Part shown: positions 9,111 through 19,286 of the stretch, piece after piece
Layout of the letters: the number at the start of each line of letters is the position of its first letter
How positions within the stretch are numbered: position 1 is the first letter of the stretch
Assembly: GCA_963850995.1 (NCBI GenBank)
Contig: CAWKNQ010000004.1
Span: 62,001 to 126,000 of the forward strand
Length of the DNA stretch: 64,000 nucleotides
From: Gaiellasilicea sp963850995
Lineage (GTDB): Bacteria; Actinomycetota; Thermoleophilia; Gaiellales; Gaiellaceae
Reading direction: 5' to 3'
The notes under the pieces: model-generated
The model's input: only the letters and a program-made list of their open reading frames with translations
Database searches by the model: none
What the model was told of the DNA's origin: nothing
Position numbers and translations under genes: made by a program

Positions 9111-9218
9111 CCCAGGCTGACCTGTTCAGCTACCGCCACCACCCGCGTCGTCCCGGTGTCGCGTACTTGATCGCGATCGTCGTGCTTCGCGTCCGCGGAT
9201 AGAACCAACGGCAGCCTG

Positions 9219-9234
9219 GTACGGATAGCCGTAC
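9219..9234. promoter_or_regulatory. Dyad upstream of the DrrAB-type exporter
   Basis: GTACGG and CCGTAC are a perfect 6-bp inverted repeat around ATAG, flanked further out by CCAAC (9205-9209) and GTTGG (9239-9243). It sits about 80 bases before the exporter's first gene and could be a regulator-binding site, perhaps for the adjacent LuxR-type regulator. Confidence 0.4.
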
Positions 9235-9311
9235 TGCGGTTGGCCGGAGCGCCCCCTTACTGTCGAGATCGCGCCGCAGGAACACTGCGACGAACGCCCG
9301 TCAGGAGGTAA

Positions 9312-10295
9312 ATGACGACACGCATCCCACTTGCGATCGAGGCAACCGGCCTCGTCAAGTCGTTCGGCGAGACCCGTGCGGTCGACGGTGTCGACCTGGC
9401 CGTCCGCACCGGATCGGTGTACGGAGTGCTCGGCCCGAACGGCGCCGGCAAGACGACGACGATCCGCATGCTCGCGACCCTGCTGCGCCCCGACGACGGG
9501 TCCGCGCGAGTCCTCGGCCACGACATCGTGCGCGAGGCCGACGCCGTTCGGGGTCTCGTCAGCCTCACGGGGCAGCTCGCCTCGGTCGACGAGGACCTCA
9601 CGGGACGCGAGAACCTGATCCTGCTCGCGCGTCTGCTCGGCCTGAAGCGGGCTGCCGCCAAGTCACGCGCGGACGAGCTGCTCGAGGCCTTCGGCATCGC
9701 GGAGGCAGCGGGCCGCCTGGTCAAGCACTACTCGGGCGGCATGCGGCGCCGGCTGGACATCGCGGCGAGCATCGTCGTCACTCCACAGCTGATGTTCCTC
9801 GACGAGCCGACGACCGGGCTCGACCCACGCTCGCGCAACCAGGTCTGGGAAATCATCCGCACGCTCGTTGCCGAGGGGACGACGATCCTGCTCTGCACCC
9901 AGTACCTCGACGAAGCCGACCAGCTCGCCGACCGGATCGCCGTCATCGATCACGGCAAGGTCATCGCCGAGGGAACCCCCGGCCAGCTCAAGGCCTCGGT
10001 CGGGTCGGGTGCCCTGCACGTCCGGCTCATCGACCCCGAGCAGCGAGGCGAGGCCGAACGGGTGCTCACCCGCGAGCTCGGCTCGGCGTACCTGGAGCCC
10101 GACCCCTCCGCCCTGTCGGCTTCGTGCTCCGATGCCGATCGCGCCGCCGAGGCCGTGGCCGCGCTGTCGCGGTCCGGCGTGCGGATCGCCGACTTCGCGC
10201 TCGGCCAGCCGAGCCTCGACGAGGTGTTCCTCGCGCTGACCGGCCATCCCGCCGAGGAGACCGACGACGACGAGATCGAGGAGAAGGCTGCATGA
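9312..10295 (+). CDS. DrrA-type ABC exporter ATP-binding protein
   Basis: A 327-residue ATPase of the daunorubicin-resistance (DrrA) group, which powers export of drugs or lipids through a separate permease. It shows Walker A GPNGAGKTTT near residues 40-49, the family signature YSGGMRRRLD, Walker B LMFLDEPTTGLD and the switch-region LCTQYLDEADQLADRI. A DrrA-like C-terminal domain of about 90 residues follows and ends in an acidic tail. The ATG has a strong AGGAGG 5 bases upstream. Its stop overlaps the permease start (ATGA), so the two form an operon. Confidence 0.93.
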   Translation: MTTRIPLAIEATGLVKSFGETRAVDGVDLAVRTGSVYGVLGPNGAGKTTTIRMLATLLRPDDGSARVLGHDIVREADAVRGLVSLTGQLASVDEDLTGRENLILLARLLGLKRAAAKSRADELLEAFGIAEAAGRLVKHYSGGMRRRLDIAASIVVTPQLMFLDEPTTGLDPRSRNQVWEIIRTLVAEGTTILLCTQYLDEADQLADRIAVIDHGKVIAEGTPGQLKASVGSGALHVRLIDPEQRGEAERVLTRELGSAYLEPDPSALSASCSDADRAAEAVAALSRSGVRIADFALGQPSLDEVFLALTGHPAEETDDDEIEEKAA

Positions 10296-11143
10296 GCGCC
10301 ATCGACGCGACAACGGCCCTGCCCACGACCGCCGCCCAGGGTGAAGCCCTGCGGAAGGCGCTCTCCTCTACGCCGCGGCCACCGCACGCGAGCGCCCTGT
10401 CGGCGACCCTCGCCTTCGGCTGGCGAGGGATGCTGAAGGTGAAGCACGTTCCCGAGCAGCTCCTCGACGTGACGATCACGCCGGTGATGTTCGTGCTGAT
10501 GTTCACGTACCTGTTCGGAGGCGCGATCGCCGGGTCGACGGGCGAGTACCTCGACTACATCCTCCCCGGGATCCTCGTCATGTCGGTGCTGTTCAACACC
10601 GTCTACTCCGGCGTCGCGCTCAACACCGACCTGACCAAGGGCGTCGTGGACCGGTTCCGCTCGCTCCCGACCTGGCGGCCCGCGCCGCTCGTCGGCGCGC
10701 TGATCGGCGACAGCGTCCGCTACGTCGTCGGCGGGACGGTCATCGTCGTCCTTGGCCTGGTCCTCGGCTTCCGGCCAGGCGCAGGGGCGAGCGGCGTCGT
10801 CGCGGCGATGGCGCTCGTGATCGTCTTCGCCTTCGGCTTCTCCTGGGTCTTCACAACCCTCGGGCTGCTGCTGCGCTCGCCCAGCGCGGTCATGAACGCC
10901 GGCTTCATCGGCATCTTCCCGATCACGTTCCTCTCGAACGTCTTCGTCGAGCCGGAGACCCTCCCCAGCGGCCTGGAGGCCTTCGTGGAGGTGAATCCTG
11001 TCTCGATCCTCGCGACCGCAGCCCGCGGGCTGATGGAGGGGAACGCGGAGGCCTCCGACATCGGCATCGTGCTGGCGACAGCGGCTCTCCTGACTGCGGT
11101 GTTTGCTCCGTTGACAACGCACCTGTACAGGAGCAGGGGCTGA
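10292..11143 (+). CDS. DrrB-type ABC-2 exporter permease
   Basis: A 283-residue integral membrane permease that pairs with the upstream DrrA-like ATPase. After a cytoplasmic N-terminus of about 50 residues there are six hydrophobic helices, with LPGILVMSVLFNTVYSGVAL and DRFRSLPTWRPAPLVGALIGD matching the ABC-2 family core. The ATG at 10292 overlaps the ATPase stop by 4 bases, and the stop in turn overlaps the following cupin start, so the three genes are co-translated. What is exported is not evident from sequence. Confidence 0.9.
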   Translation: MSAIDATTALPTTAAQGEALRKALSSTPRPPHASALSATLAFGWRGMLKVKHVPEQLLDVTITPVMFVLMFTYLFGGAIAGSTGEYLDYILPGILVMSVLFNTVYSGVALNTDLTKGVVDRFRSLPTWRPAPLVGALIGDSVRYVVGGTVIVVLGLVLGFRPGAGASGVVAAMALVIVFAFGFSWVFTTLGLLLRSPSAVMNAGFIGIFPITFLSNVFVEPETLPSGLEAFVEVNPVSILATAARGLMEGNAEASDIGIVLATAALLTAVFAPLTTHLYRSRG

Positions 11144-11736
11144 TGAGCGCCGGTCGAGCGATCGCGTACGTGGGAGGAGCCCGCACCGAGACGGCGCCTC
11201 GGCCTCCTGTACCGGAGCTGGAAGCGCTGGTGACCGCGGTCCGCGCCGTCACCAACCGCCGCGCCGGCTGGGCGGAGACCGCGCGGCTCGTCTCCAGCGC
11301 GCTGCGGCGCCATCTGCCGTCACCCGACGCACTCACCGTCGAGCAGCGGCGCGGCGACCCCGAGCGCTACCTGAGCCACCCGCTCTACATCTCGCCCGAC
11401 GGAGCCTTCTCGATCGTCGCCCTGGTCTGGCGGCCGGGACAGGTCACGCCCGTCCACGATCACGTGACCTGGTGCGTCTTCGGGGTGATTCAGGGCGTCG
11501 AGTACGAAGAGCTCTTCACGCTCGACGAGGAGCGCGACTGCCTCGTCGAGGCTGGCGCCGGCGTGAACCGGACGGGCGACGTGAGCGGGTTCGCGCCACC
11601 CGGCGACATCCACCGCGTCCACAACGTGGGCGACCGAACCGCGATCTCGATCCATGTCTACGGCACCGACGTCTCCCGCATCGGCTCGAGCGTCCGGCGC
11701 TACTACGAGCTCCCGGTCCGGCCGCAGGCGGCGTAA
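11143..11736 (+). CDS. Cysteine dioxygenase-like cupin protein
   Basis: A 197-residue double-stranded beta-helix protein of the cysteine dioxygenase-like group. The metal-binding motif is in PVHDHVTWCVFGVIQG, where the two His residues would hold iron, followed by a conserved glutamate and the later His in PPGDIHRVHNVG. It starts with an ATG that overlaps the permease stop by one base (TGATG), so it is translated with the exporter. Thiol dioxygenase activity is a family inference; other members of this group are uncharacterised metal-dependent enzymes. Confidence 0.75.
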   Translation: MSAGRAIAYVGGARTETAPRPPVPELEALVTAVRAVTNRRAGWAETARLVSSALRRHLPSPDALTVEQRRGDPERYLSHPLYISPDGAFSIVALVWRPGQVTPVHDHVTWCVFGVIQGVEYEELFTLDEERDCLVEAGAGVNRTGDVSGFAPPGDIHRVHNVGDRTAISIHVYGTDVSRIGSSVRRYYELPVRPQAA

Positions 11737-11777
11737 CCGGCGTCGCCTCATCGAACCCGACAGACAGGAGCATCCGT

Positions 11778-13164
11778 ATGGCACTGGTCTCACCGCACAC
11801 GATCTCGATCCCACGCGCCCGCGACATCGTCGAGGGTGAGGTGATCGCCCCGAGCGACGACGCATACGACGCGGCGCGGACGGTGTTCATGGGCGACGTC
11901 GACCGCCGGCCGGCGATGATCGTGCGGCCCGCAGACGCGGACGACGTCGCTCGCGTGGTCTCGCTCGCCCGCGAGAGCGGGCTCGAGCTCGCCGTGCGCA
12001 GCGGCGGACACAGCGGTGCCGGTCACAGCGTCTCCGACGGTGGGATCGTCCTCGACCTCTCGAGCCTGAAGAAGCTCGAGATCGACGCCGAAGGGCGCAC
12101 TGCCTGGGCCGAGACGGGATTGACCGCCGGCGAGTACACGCTCGCGGCTGGGAAGCACGGCCTCGCTACGGGGTTCGGCGACACCGGCTCGGTCGGCATC
12201 GGCGGGATTACGCTGGGCGGCGGTGTCGGCTACTTCGCCCGTAAGCACGGCCTCACGATCGACGACCTGCTCGCGGCCGACGTCGTCACCGCCGACGGGC
12301 GGTTGCTCCGCGCCGATCCCGAGACGCATCCGGACTTGTTCTGGGCGATCCGTGGAGGCGGCGGCAACTTCGGCGTCGCGACCAGGCTCCAGTTCCGGCT
12401 GCATCCGGTCGGCACGGTCACGGGTGGGATGCTCGTGCTGCCGGCGACGCCCGAGCTCATCCACGCGTTCATCGCGGAGGCGGAGGCAGCGCCGGACGAG
12501 CTGTCGACAATCGCCAACGTCATGCCGGCCCCGCCGATGCCGTTCGTACCCGAGGAGCAGCACGGACAGCTGGTCATCCTGGCGATGCTCGTCCACGCCG
12601 GCTCGGTCGACGCCGGGGAGCGCGCCGTCGCTCCGTTCCGCGCCCTCGCGCCCCCGATCGCCGACCTGGTCCGGCCGATGCCGTACCCGGAGATCTACCC
12701 GCCCGACGAGGGCGACTTCCACCCGACCGCCGTCGCGCACACGATGTTCATCGACGCGGTCGATCGAGAGACGGCGGAGACGATCGACCGGTCACCTGCG
12801 GGCGTCCGACGCGCCGATGCGTGTAGCGCAGCTGCGGGTGCTCGGCGGAGCGATGTCCCGCGTGCCCGACGACGCGACGGCATTCGCGCACCGCCGGAGC
12901 CGGATCATGGTCAACATCGCCGCGTTCTACGACGGGGCCGAGGACCGGGCCGTGCGTCAGGCGTGGGTGACCGAGCTCGCCGCGGCGCTGCAGCAGGGTG
13001 ACGCCGGCGCGTACGTCAACTTCCTCGGCGACGAGGACGAGGCGCGCGTCCGCGCGGCCTATCCCGGAACGACCTGGAACCGGCTCGCCACGATCAAGGC
13101 GCGTTACGACCCGGACAACCTCTTCCGCCTCAACCAGAACATCCCGCCCGCGGCCGTACGATAG
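11778..13164 (+). CDS. BBE-type FAD-binding oxidase, frame broken
   Basis: A flavin oxidoreductase of about 461 residues in the berberine bridge enzyme/6-hydroxynicotine oxidase family. The FAD-binding PCMH domain is clear: AVRSGGHSGAGHSVSDGG (where the His is the usual covalent FAD site), then GDTGSVGIGG and TLGGGVGYFARKHGLTIDD. The BBE C-terminal motif ends the protein (YDPDNLFRLNQNI). The frame breaks near 12792: ETID in the first frame is followed by HLRASDAPMRVAQLRVLGG one frame later, with one extra base. The ATG at 11778 has ACAGGAG 7 bases upstream. The substrate is unknown. Confidence 0.85.
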
Positions 13165-13171
13165 AAGCTCG

Positions 13172-15742
13172 ATGACCCGTTTCGCGCTGAAGAGCCTGGC
13201 CGGACGCAAGCTGCGCACGGTCCTGACCGCGCTCGCGATCGTCATCGGCGTCGCGATGATGAGCGGCAGCTACGTCCTCACGGACACGATCGACAAGGCG
13301 TTCAACGCCATCTTCGTCGACTCGTATGCCGGAACGGACGCGGTCGTGACCGGCAAGGACGCCGGCTTCAGCTTCGAGGGCGAGTCAGCCCAGACCCCGC
13401 CGATCCCCGAGCAGACGCTGGACCAGGTTCGAGCGGTCGACGGGGTCGAGGTCGCGACGGGCTCGGTGCTGGACTTCCAGACGAAGCTGCTGCGACCTGA
13501 CGGCGAGGCGATCGACACCGGTGGCGCACCGTCGTTCGCGTTCGGCATCGAGACGGCGCCCGAATACGACCGCTTCAACCCGCTCAACCTCGTCGAGGGC
13601 CGCTGGCCGAGCGGCGGCGGCGAGGTCGCGGTCGACGAGGGCGTCGCCGGCGATGAGGACCTGACGCTCGGTGACCGCATCGGTGTCGCGGCGCTTGGGC
13701 CGGCGCAGGAGTTCGAGATCGTGGGCATCGCCAAGTACGGCGACCTGAGCTCGATCGGCGGCGCCACCTTCGCGATCTTCGACGTCCCGACGGCACAACA
13801 GCTCCTGGACAAGGAGGGACAGCTCGACTCCGTGCAGGTGGCCGCAGCGGACGGCACAACGCCCGCGCAGCTGACGCAGCAGATCCAATCGGCGCTGGGC
13901 AGCGACTTCACCGTGCGAACGGGCGTCGAGCAGGCAGACGAGGAGTCGAGCGAGCTCGCCACCTTCACGACGATCATCCGCTACTTCCTGCTCTCGTTCG
14001 CGGGCATCGCGCTCTTCGTCGGGGCGTTCGTCATCTTCAACACGCTCTCGATCACGGTCGCGCAGCGGATGCGCGAGTTCGCCACGCTGCGGACGCTCGG
14101 CGCGTCGCGGCGGCAGGTGCTCCGGTCCGTGATCCTGGAAGCGCTCGTGATCGGCCTCGCCGCGTCGATTGTCGGCCTCTTCTGCGGGCTCGGCCTCGCC
14201 GTCGGGTTGAACGAGCTCTTCAAGGCGCTCAACCTCGACCTGCCGCAGACGGAAACGGTCTTCGCCACACGCACGATCGTCGTCTCGCTGCTCGTCGGGA
14301 CGCTCGTGACGCTGGCGGCAGGCCTCTTCCCGGCGATTCGCGCGACGCGGGTGCCGCCGATCGCGGCGGTTCGCGAGGGCGCGACCATGCCGCGCGGGCG
14401 CTTCGCTCGCTTCACGCCGTACATCGCCGCGGTGATCGTCGCGCTTGCGGTGCTGGCGCTCGGCTACGGGACGCTCGCGAACGACATTGCCGTCGGCGAC
14501 CGGTTCGCCCTGCTCGGGGTGGGCGTGCTCGCCCTCTTCGTCGGGGTCGCGATGCTCTCGTCGCGGCTCGTGCGGCCGCTCGCGCGAGTCGTGGGCATTC
14601 CGGCCCGCCGCCTGGGAGGCGCGGCCGGGAAGCTCGCCGAGGGGAACGCGCAGCGCAATCCGGGCCGCACGGCCGCGACTGCGGCAGCGCTGATGATCGG
14701 GATCGCGCTCGTCACGTTCGTCTCCGTCCTCGCAAACGGCATCCGCGTCTCCAACAGCGACGCGATCGAGCGTCAGATCCAGTCCGACCTGATCGTCACC
14801 TCGCAGGACGGCTACTCCGAGTTCCCCGCTGCCGTCGGCGACGCCGTCGAGGGCGTCGAGGGAGTGGAGACGGTCAGCAACGTCCGGCAGGACATCGCGC
14901 AGATCGCCGGCGACGGCGCCAACCTGACCGGCCTCGACGGGCAGATCAACCAGGTCTACGACTTCCGTTGGGAAGAAGGGTCGGACGAGGTGCTCACGCA
15001 GCTCGGCGCAGACGGCGTCCTGCTCCCGAGCAACGTCGCCGAGGACAAGCAGCTCTCGGTCGGCGACACCCTGACGGTGCTCTCCACGGAAAACGAGTCG
15101 AGGGACCTCATCGTCCGCGGCATCTACGAGGGCAGCCCGTTCTACCCGCTGCTCGGCACGGCGAGCGTCTCTCAGGCGACGTTTGACGATCTGTACGAGC
15201 GCCCGCGGAACCGCTTCACGCTGCTCAACGTCACCGGCGACGCGACGACGGCGAAGGCGAACGTCGAGAGCGCCCTCGAGCCGTTCCCGGACACACGCAC
15301 CCAGACCCGGCCGGAGTGGATCGACAAAGAGGATCAGGAGATCCAGCAGTTCCTCTTGCTGCTCTACGTCCTGCTCGCGCTGTCCGTGATCGTCAGCCTC
15401 TTCGGGATGGTGAACACGCTCGCGCTGTCCGTCTTCGAGCGCACCCGCGAGCTGGGAATGCTGCGCGCGGTCGGCATGACGCGGCGGCAGACGCGGCGGA
15501 TGATCCGGCATGAGAGCGTGATCACAGCGCTGATCGGCGCGGCGCTCGGGCTCCCGCTCGGGATCCTCCTGGCGGCGCTCGTGACGCGCGCGCTCGGCCA
15601 GTACGACGTGCGCTTCGCGGTGCCGGTCGGCCAGCTTGTCGTGCTCGCGATCGTCGCCGTCGTCGCCGGGATCCTGGCGGCAATCACGCCCGCCCGGCGG
15701 GCGGCAAAGCTCGATCCGCTGAGGGCGCTGCAGTACGAGTAG
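13172..15742 (+). CDS. FtsX/MacB-type ABC transporter permease
   Basis: An 856-residue permease with two FtsX units in one chain. An N-terminal helix (LTALAIVIGVAMMSGSYVL) leads into a large extracytoplasmic domain, then three helices around residues 270-400 that contain MREFATLRTLGASRRQV, a second helix set and extracytoplasmic domain, and a final set with RELGMLRAVGMTRRQTRRMI. The architecture resembles lipoprotein- or peptide-exporting MacB-like systems of actinobacteria. No ATPase gene is adjacent on the same strand, so it may use an ATPase encoded elsewhere. The start ATG lies 7 bases after the oxidase stop. Confidence 0.88.
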   Translation: MTRFALKSLAGRKLRTVLTALAIVIGVAMMSGSYVLTDTIDKAFNAIFVDSYAGTDAVVTGKDAGFSFEGESAQTPPIPEQTLDQVRAVDGVEVATGSVLDFQTKLLRPDGEAIDTGGAPSFAFGIETAPEYDRFNPLNLVEGRWPSGGGEVAVDEGVAGDEDLTLGDRIGVAALGPAQEFEIVGIAKYGDLSSIGGATFAIFDVPTAQQLLDKEGQLDSVQVAAADGTTPAQLTQQIQSALGSDFTVRTGVEQADEESSELATFTTIIRYFLLSFAGIALFVGAFVIFNTLSITVAQRMREFATLRTLGASRRQVLRSVILEALVIGLAASIVGLFCGLGLAVGLNELFKALNLDLPQTETVFATRTIVVSLLVGTLVTLAAGLFPAIRATRVPPIAAVREGATMPRGRFARFTPYIAAVIVALAVLALGYGTLANDIAVGDRFALLGVGVLALFVGVAMLSSRLVRPLARVVGIPARRLGGAAGKLAEGNAQRNPGRTAATAAALMIGIALVTFVSVLANGIRVSNSDAIERQIQSDLIVTSQDGYSEFPAAVGDAVEGVEGVETVSNVRQDIAQIAGDGANLTGLDGQINQVYDFRWEEGSDEVLTQLGADGVLLPSNVAEDKQLSVGDTLTVLSTENESRDLIVRGIYEGSPFYPLLGTASVSQATFDDLYERPRNRFTLLNVTGDATTAKANVESALEPFPDTRTQTRPEWIDKEDQEIQQFLLLLYVLLALSVIVSLFGMVNTLALSVFERTRELGMLRAVGMTRRQTRRMIRHESVITALIGAALGLPLGILLAALVTRALGQYDVRFAVPVGQLVVLAIVAVVAGILAAITPARRAAKLDPLRALQYE

Positions 15743-15811
15743 CTCCCGGCGTCGAACGCGAGCGCGCAACGACCGGCACGCGCGGGACCGCGGCTGTGCA
15801 ATTGTCCCCGA

Positions 15812-16789
15812 GTGACGCAAACGGTGGTCGAGGCGCTCGCGCCGGAGGTCTTCGACGAGGCGTACCGGCGGGTCGCTCCGCTCGTGCACCGGACGCCGTT
15901 GCTCCACTCGACGTTGCTCTCGAACGAGACAGGCTACGACGTCTGGCTGAAGGCCGAGATGTTCCAGCGGACGGGCTCCTACAAGGTGCGCGGCCCGAGC
16001 AACAAGCTGCCGCAGCTGACGCGCGAGGAGCAGCGAGCCGGCGTCATCTGCTCCTCGGCGGGGAACCACGCGCAGGGTGTCGCGTACGCGGCCGCGCAGC
16101 TCGGGATTCCGGCGACCGTTCTCATGGCGAGCAATGCGACGCCCGCGAAGATCGCGGCTACGAAGAGCTACGGCGCCGAGGTCATCCTCCACGGCGCGAT
16201 CTGGGACGAGGCGAACGCCGAGGCGATCCGCCTGATGGACGAGCGCGGCCTCACGTTCATTCACCCGTTCGACGACCTGCAGCTGATCGCCGGACAGGGG
16301 ACGGTCGGGCTCGAGATCCTCGAGGACGCTCCCGACGTGCACACGGTCATCGTCCCGATCGGGGGCGGTGGGCTGATCTCAGGTATCGCCGCCGCGATCA
16401 AGGGGCGGCGACCGGAGGCCAGGATCGTCGGAGTCGAGTCGACGGGCGCACCGGCGATGACGCTGAGCGTCGAGCGCGGCGAGCTGATCACGCTCGACGA
16501 GAATCACTGCGCGATCGACGGCCTCAAGGTGATGCGCGTCGGCGAGCAGACGTTCTCGATCGTCAGCGAGCTGGTCGACACGCTCGTCACGATCGACGAC
16601 GAGCGGATCTTCGACGCGGTGCTGTGGACGATGTCGCGCTGCAAGCTGGTCGTCGAGGGCGCAGCGGCCGCCCCGGTCGCGGCGCTGCTCGAGGGGCGCG
16701 TCGAAGCGGAGCCCGGCTCGAAGGTCGTCTGCATGCTCAGCGGCGGCAACGTCGACCTGGAGCAGCTGCGCGGCCGCGTCCTGAACTAG
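15812..16789 (+). CDS. Threonine/serine dehydratase-like PLP enzyme (catabolic type)
   Basis: A 325-residue fold-type II PLP enzyme that probably deaminates threonine to 2-oxobutyrate or serine to pyruvate. The PLP lysine lies in the motif GSYKVRG near residue 57. The substrate-binding SSAGNHAQG, the PLP phosphate-binding loop PIGGGGLISG and the terminal MLSGGNVD are all present. It lacks the C-terminal ACT-like regulatory domain of biosynthetic IlvA, so it should not be isoleucine-inhibited. The start is GTG 15812. Serine racemase-type relatives share these motifs, so substrate choice remains an inference. Confidence 0.88.
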   Translation: MTQTVVEALAPEVFDEAYRRVAPLVHRTPLLHSTLLSNETGYDVWLKAEMFQRTGSYKVRGPSNKLPQLTREEQRAGVICSSAGNHAQGVAYAAAQLGIPATVLMASNATPAKIAATKSYGAEVILHGAIWDEANAEAIRLMDERGLTFIHPFDDLQLIAGQGTVGLEILEDAPDVHTVIVPIGGGGLISGIAAAIKGRRPEARIVGVESTGAPAMTLSVERGELITLDENHCAIDGLKVMRVGEQTFSIVSELVDTLVTIDDERIFDAVLWTMSRCKLVVEGAAAAPVAALLEGRVEAEPGSKVVCMLSGGNVDLEQLRGRVLN

Positions 16790-16825
16790 AGGCTTCGTCG
16801 TGGGTCCGTGGTGCACCATGTCCTC

Positions 16826-17266
16826 ATGCGGAGGATCCTGGTCGGGTACGACGGGTCGAGCGGCGGCCAACGCGCACTCGACCGAGCGATCGCCGAGGCG
16901 CGCGAGTCGCGCGGCCGCGTCACCGTGCTGAGCGTCGCAAACGTTCCTCTCAACCCGGATGTGCCGCGTAACTTCGGAAGCCTCAGTGACATCTCGGCGC
17001 GCGAAGGGAGTCCCCTCTCTCCGCCGCCGGACGTCGTCGCGCATCTCACCGAGGCCCGCGACCGGCTGGGGGCAGCAGGGCTCGACGCGGACCTGGCGTG
17101 GGCCGCAGGAGAGCCAGGCCGGGAGATCGTGGAGACGGCGCGGCGGATCCGCGCTCACGTGATCGTGCTCGGCGAGCACCACCACGGGCTTCTCGGGAGC
17201 CTCTTCGGAACCGACGTGGACGCCGCGGTGCAGCGCGAGGCCGGCTGCGACGTGATCCTCGCGTAG
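16826..17266 (+). CDS. Universal stress protein (UspA family)
   Basis: A 146-residue single-domain Usp protein. It opens with RRILVGYDGSSGGQRALDRA, the beta1-loop-alpha1 ATP/dimer signature, and ends with VIVLGEHHHGLLGSLFGTDV, a version of the G2xG9xG(S/T) nucleotide loop in which the second glycine is kept. The ATG at 16826 is chosen over the GTG at 16808 because the family begins with this beta strand. Many actinobacterial Usps respond to hypoxia or redox stress, but nothing nearby shows which stimulus acts here. Confidence 0.9.
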   Translation: MRRILVGYDGSSGGQRALDRAIAEARESRGRVTVLSVANVPLNPDVPRNFGSLSDISAREGSPLSPPPDVVAHLTEARDRLGAAGLDADLAWAAGEPGREIVETARRIRAHVIVLGEHHHGLLGSLFGTDVDAAVQREAGCDVILA

Positions 17267-17278
17267 GGTCTTACACGC

Positions 17279-19217
17279 TCACGCCTCGGCGAGCTCGATC
17301 TCGGCCGGCAGCTCGCGTTCGTCGAGCACCGGCTCGAGCGCGACGCGCGTTCGCGCGTCGAAGTAGACGTACGCCGTGACGAGGGCGACGAACGGAAGCG
17401 CGGCCGCGTAGACGATCCCGGCGACGATGTTCAGCGTCGCGAGCGGCGCGTCGACGACGAAGATGAACAAAGCGCCGAGAAGCGGGCCGGCGCCGAGCGA
17501 GATCGCGGCGCTCAGCCCGACGAGCGAGGCTGTGCGCCACCAGCGCCTGCGTACCAACTTGGCGCTCTGACGGAGCGCCGATGGACCGCGCAGGTCCTCG
17601 AGCTCGACGACCGGCGCGAGCAGGCACCAGCGCACGGCCAGCCAGATCGCGACCGGTATGAGGAACGTCGTCGTCGTCAGCACCACCCACGCCGCGACGA
17701 ACAGGCCGATAGCGCCGAGCAACGGCCGGACTCGCCTGAGCGCCTTCGCGTACGCGGAGACGGCGCCGACCTGGCGGCCGGCGTCGATCTCGACCAGGGC
17801 GCACGCAGTCGCCGCCTGGACGAGGCCGAGGCCGAGCAGCGCCAGCGTCGTACCGATGATCAGTGCCAGAAGCGCAGCGCCACCCGCGATCTCGCCCGTG
17901 CTGCTGATCCCGACGTGCCCAAGCCCCTCGAGAACGAGCCATTGGAGGAACGTGATCACCAGGACGATCGGGATCAGGAGCAGCCCGATCCCGAGGAAGA
18001 CCCGCGCGTGTCGGACGTACATCGAGCCCGACGCTGACAGGATCTGGCCCCAGCTACGCCTCCGGCCCAGGCGGAGCGGCGCCACGGGCGTCCAGGTCGC
18101 TCGAATCGTCACGAAGGCGACGAGCGCGGCTATTGCGGCCAGCACGAGCGCGACCAGCGCCGGGTCTTGCAGGAAGAGGATGAGCGCCCGCGAGCCCCTC
18201 TCGACGCCGCTGCAGAAGAGGTCGGTCGCCCCCGTGCCGAAGAGCCCGCCGGTCGGCACTGCGTAGCTCCGCTCGCGCCAGTCGTCCGACCACGAGATCG
18301 GCTCCGTCCATTGCCCCTTCAGGTTCGGGCCGGTCGGGCCGTTGAAGAACGCTCTCTGGAGCTCGCCCCACCGTCCCTCGAACTCGATCCACGGGAAGGC
18401 AGCCGCGGCGGCGTCCGGGTCGCTCGGGATCGTCGCAACGGCTGGGCGCAGCTCGCGGTGCGGGCCACGCGTGTCGTCACAGCCGACCCCGGCCTCGGCG
18501 GAGCTGCCCAGATAGAGCGCCTCGGTGAACTTGTTCGCGTGGGAACCCGCACCGGGATAGACCACGGGATGGGTCTCCTCGACGCGTTCGAGCTTCTCGT
18601 CGTCGTCCCAGTCCGCCTGCTCGGCGCCCTCGTGCGAGCTGTAGCCGATGAGCGACCGGTTCCTGGTCGAGCGCCTCACGTGGGTCGTCGGCGTCGAAGA
18701 CGAGCTGGATCAGCTCCCAGTCGCCCTCGTGCGTGTTGTTGAAGTCGTTGAACGTGTAGAAGAACCAGTACTGGAGCGCGAGCTGTCCGGGCCGACCGGC
18801 TTCCGTGGCGACGTGCGCGTAGACGGTCGGTTCGCTCCCCTCCGCGAGGCGGCGCGTCCAACGCTCGTAGTCGCAGCCGGCTGCGAGCGCGTCGCCGGGA
18901 AAGTCGAGGTGGTACTCGAAGCGGTTCCGAAGATCCTCACCGCTCGGGGCGATCTTCACGAGGTCGGTGGGGCTCCAGGGGCCGCGCAGGGCGACGGTCG
19001 GCTCGTCGTCGAGCAGCAGCTCGACGTCGAGCGGGTCGTACGGCTCGCCCGGCCCGCACTCCTCCTCCTGCTCGACGAGACGAACGACGGGAGCGAACCG
19101 CTCGGCGAGCGCGGTCTCGTCAGCGAGGTCGGCTGCGGCGCCCGGAGCCGCGACGAGCGCGAGCCACGCGGCGACGAGCAGCGTGCGCGGGAGCTGTCCG
19201 GCGACCGTGCGTCTCAC
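17279..19217 (-). CDS. Vps62-like domain protein with C-terminal membrane domain, frame broken
   Basis: A two-part protein of about 646 residues. A signal peptide is followed by an extracytoplasmic domain with the Vps62-like signatures LQYWFFYTFNDFNNTHEGDW, GYSSHEGAE and PVVYPGAGSHANKF. The C-terminal half (from about residue 350) has six or more transmembrane helices. The frame breaks near 18655: FDADDPREALDQ is followed by RSLIGYSSHEGAE in the next frame, with one extra base. The start is GTG 19217. The eukaryotic namesake works in vacuolar protein sorting, but the bacterial domain's role is unknown, so no function is assigned. Confidence 0.75.
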
Positions 19218-19286
19218 ACCGCGGCGATCATCGCACGGACAGATGCCTCCAACCCGCGCCGGAAGCGCCGGTTACCTCCAAGCGGC

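Noticed and set aside
13385..16342. 985-residue minus-strand open frame
   Set aside because: It lies antisense to the FtsX-type permease and dehydratase-like genes and has the Arg/Glu/Asp-rich composition typical of high-GC shadows.
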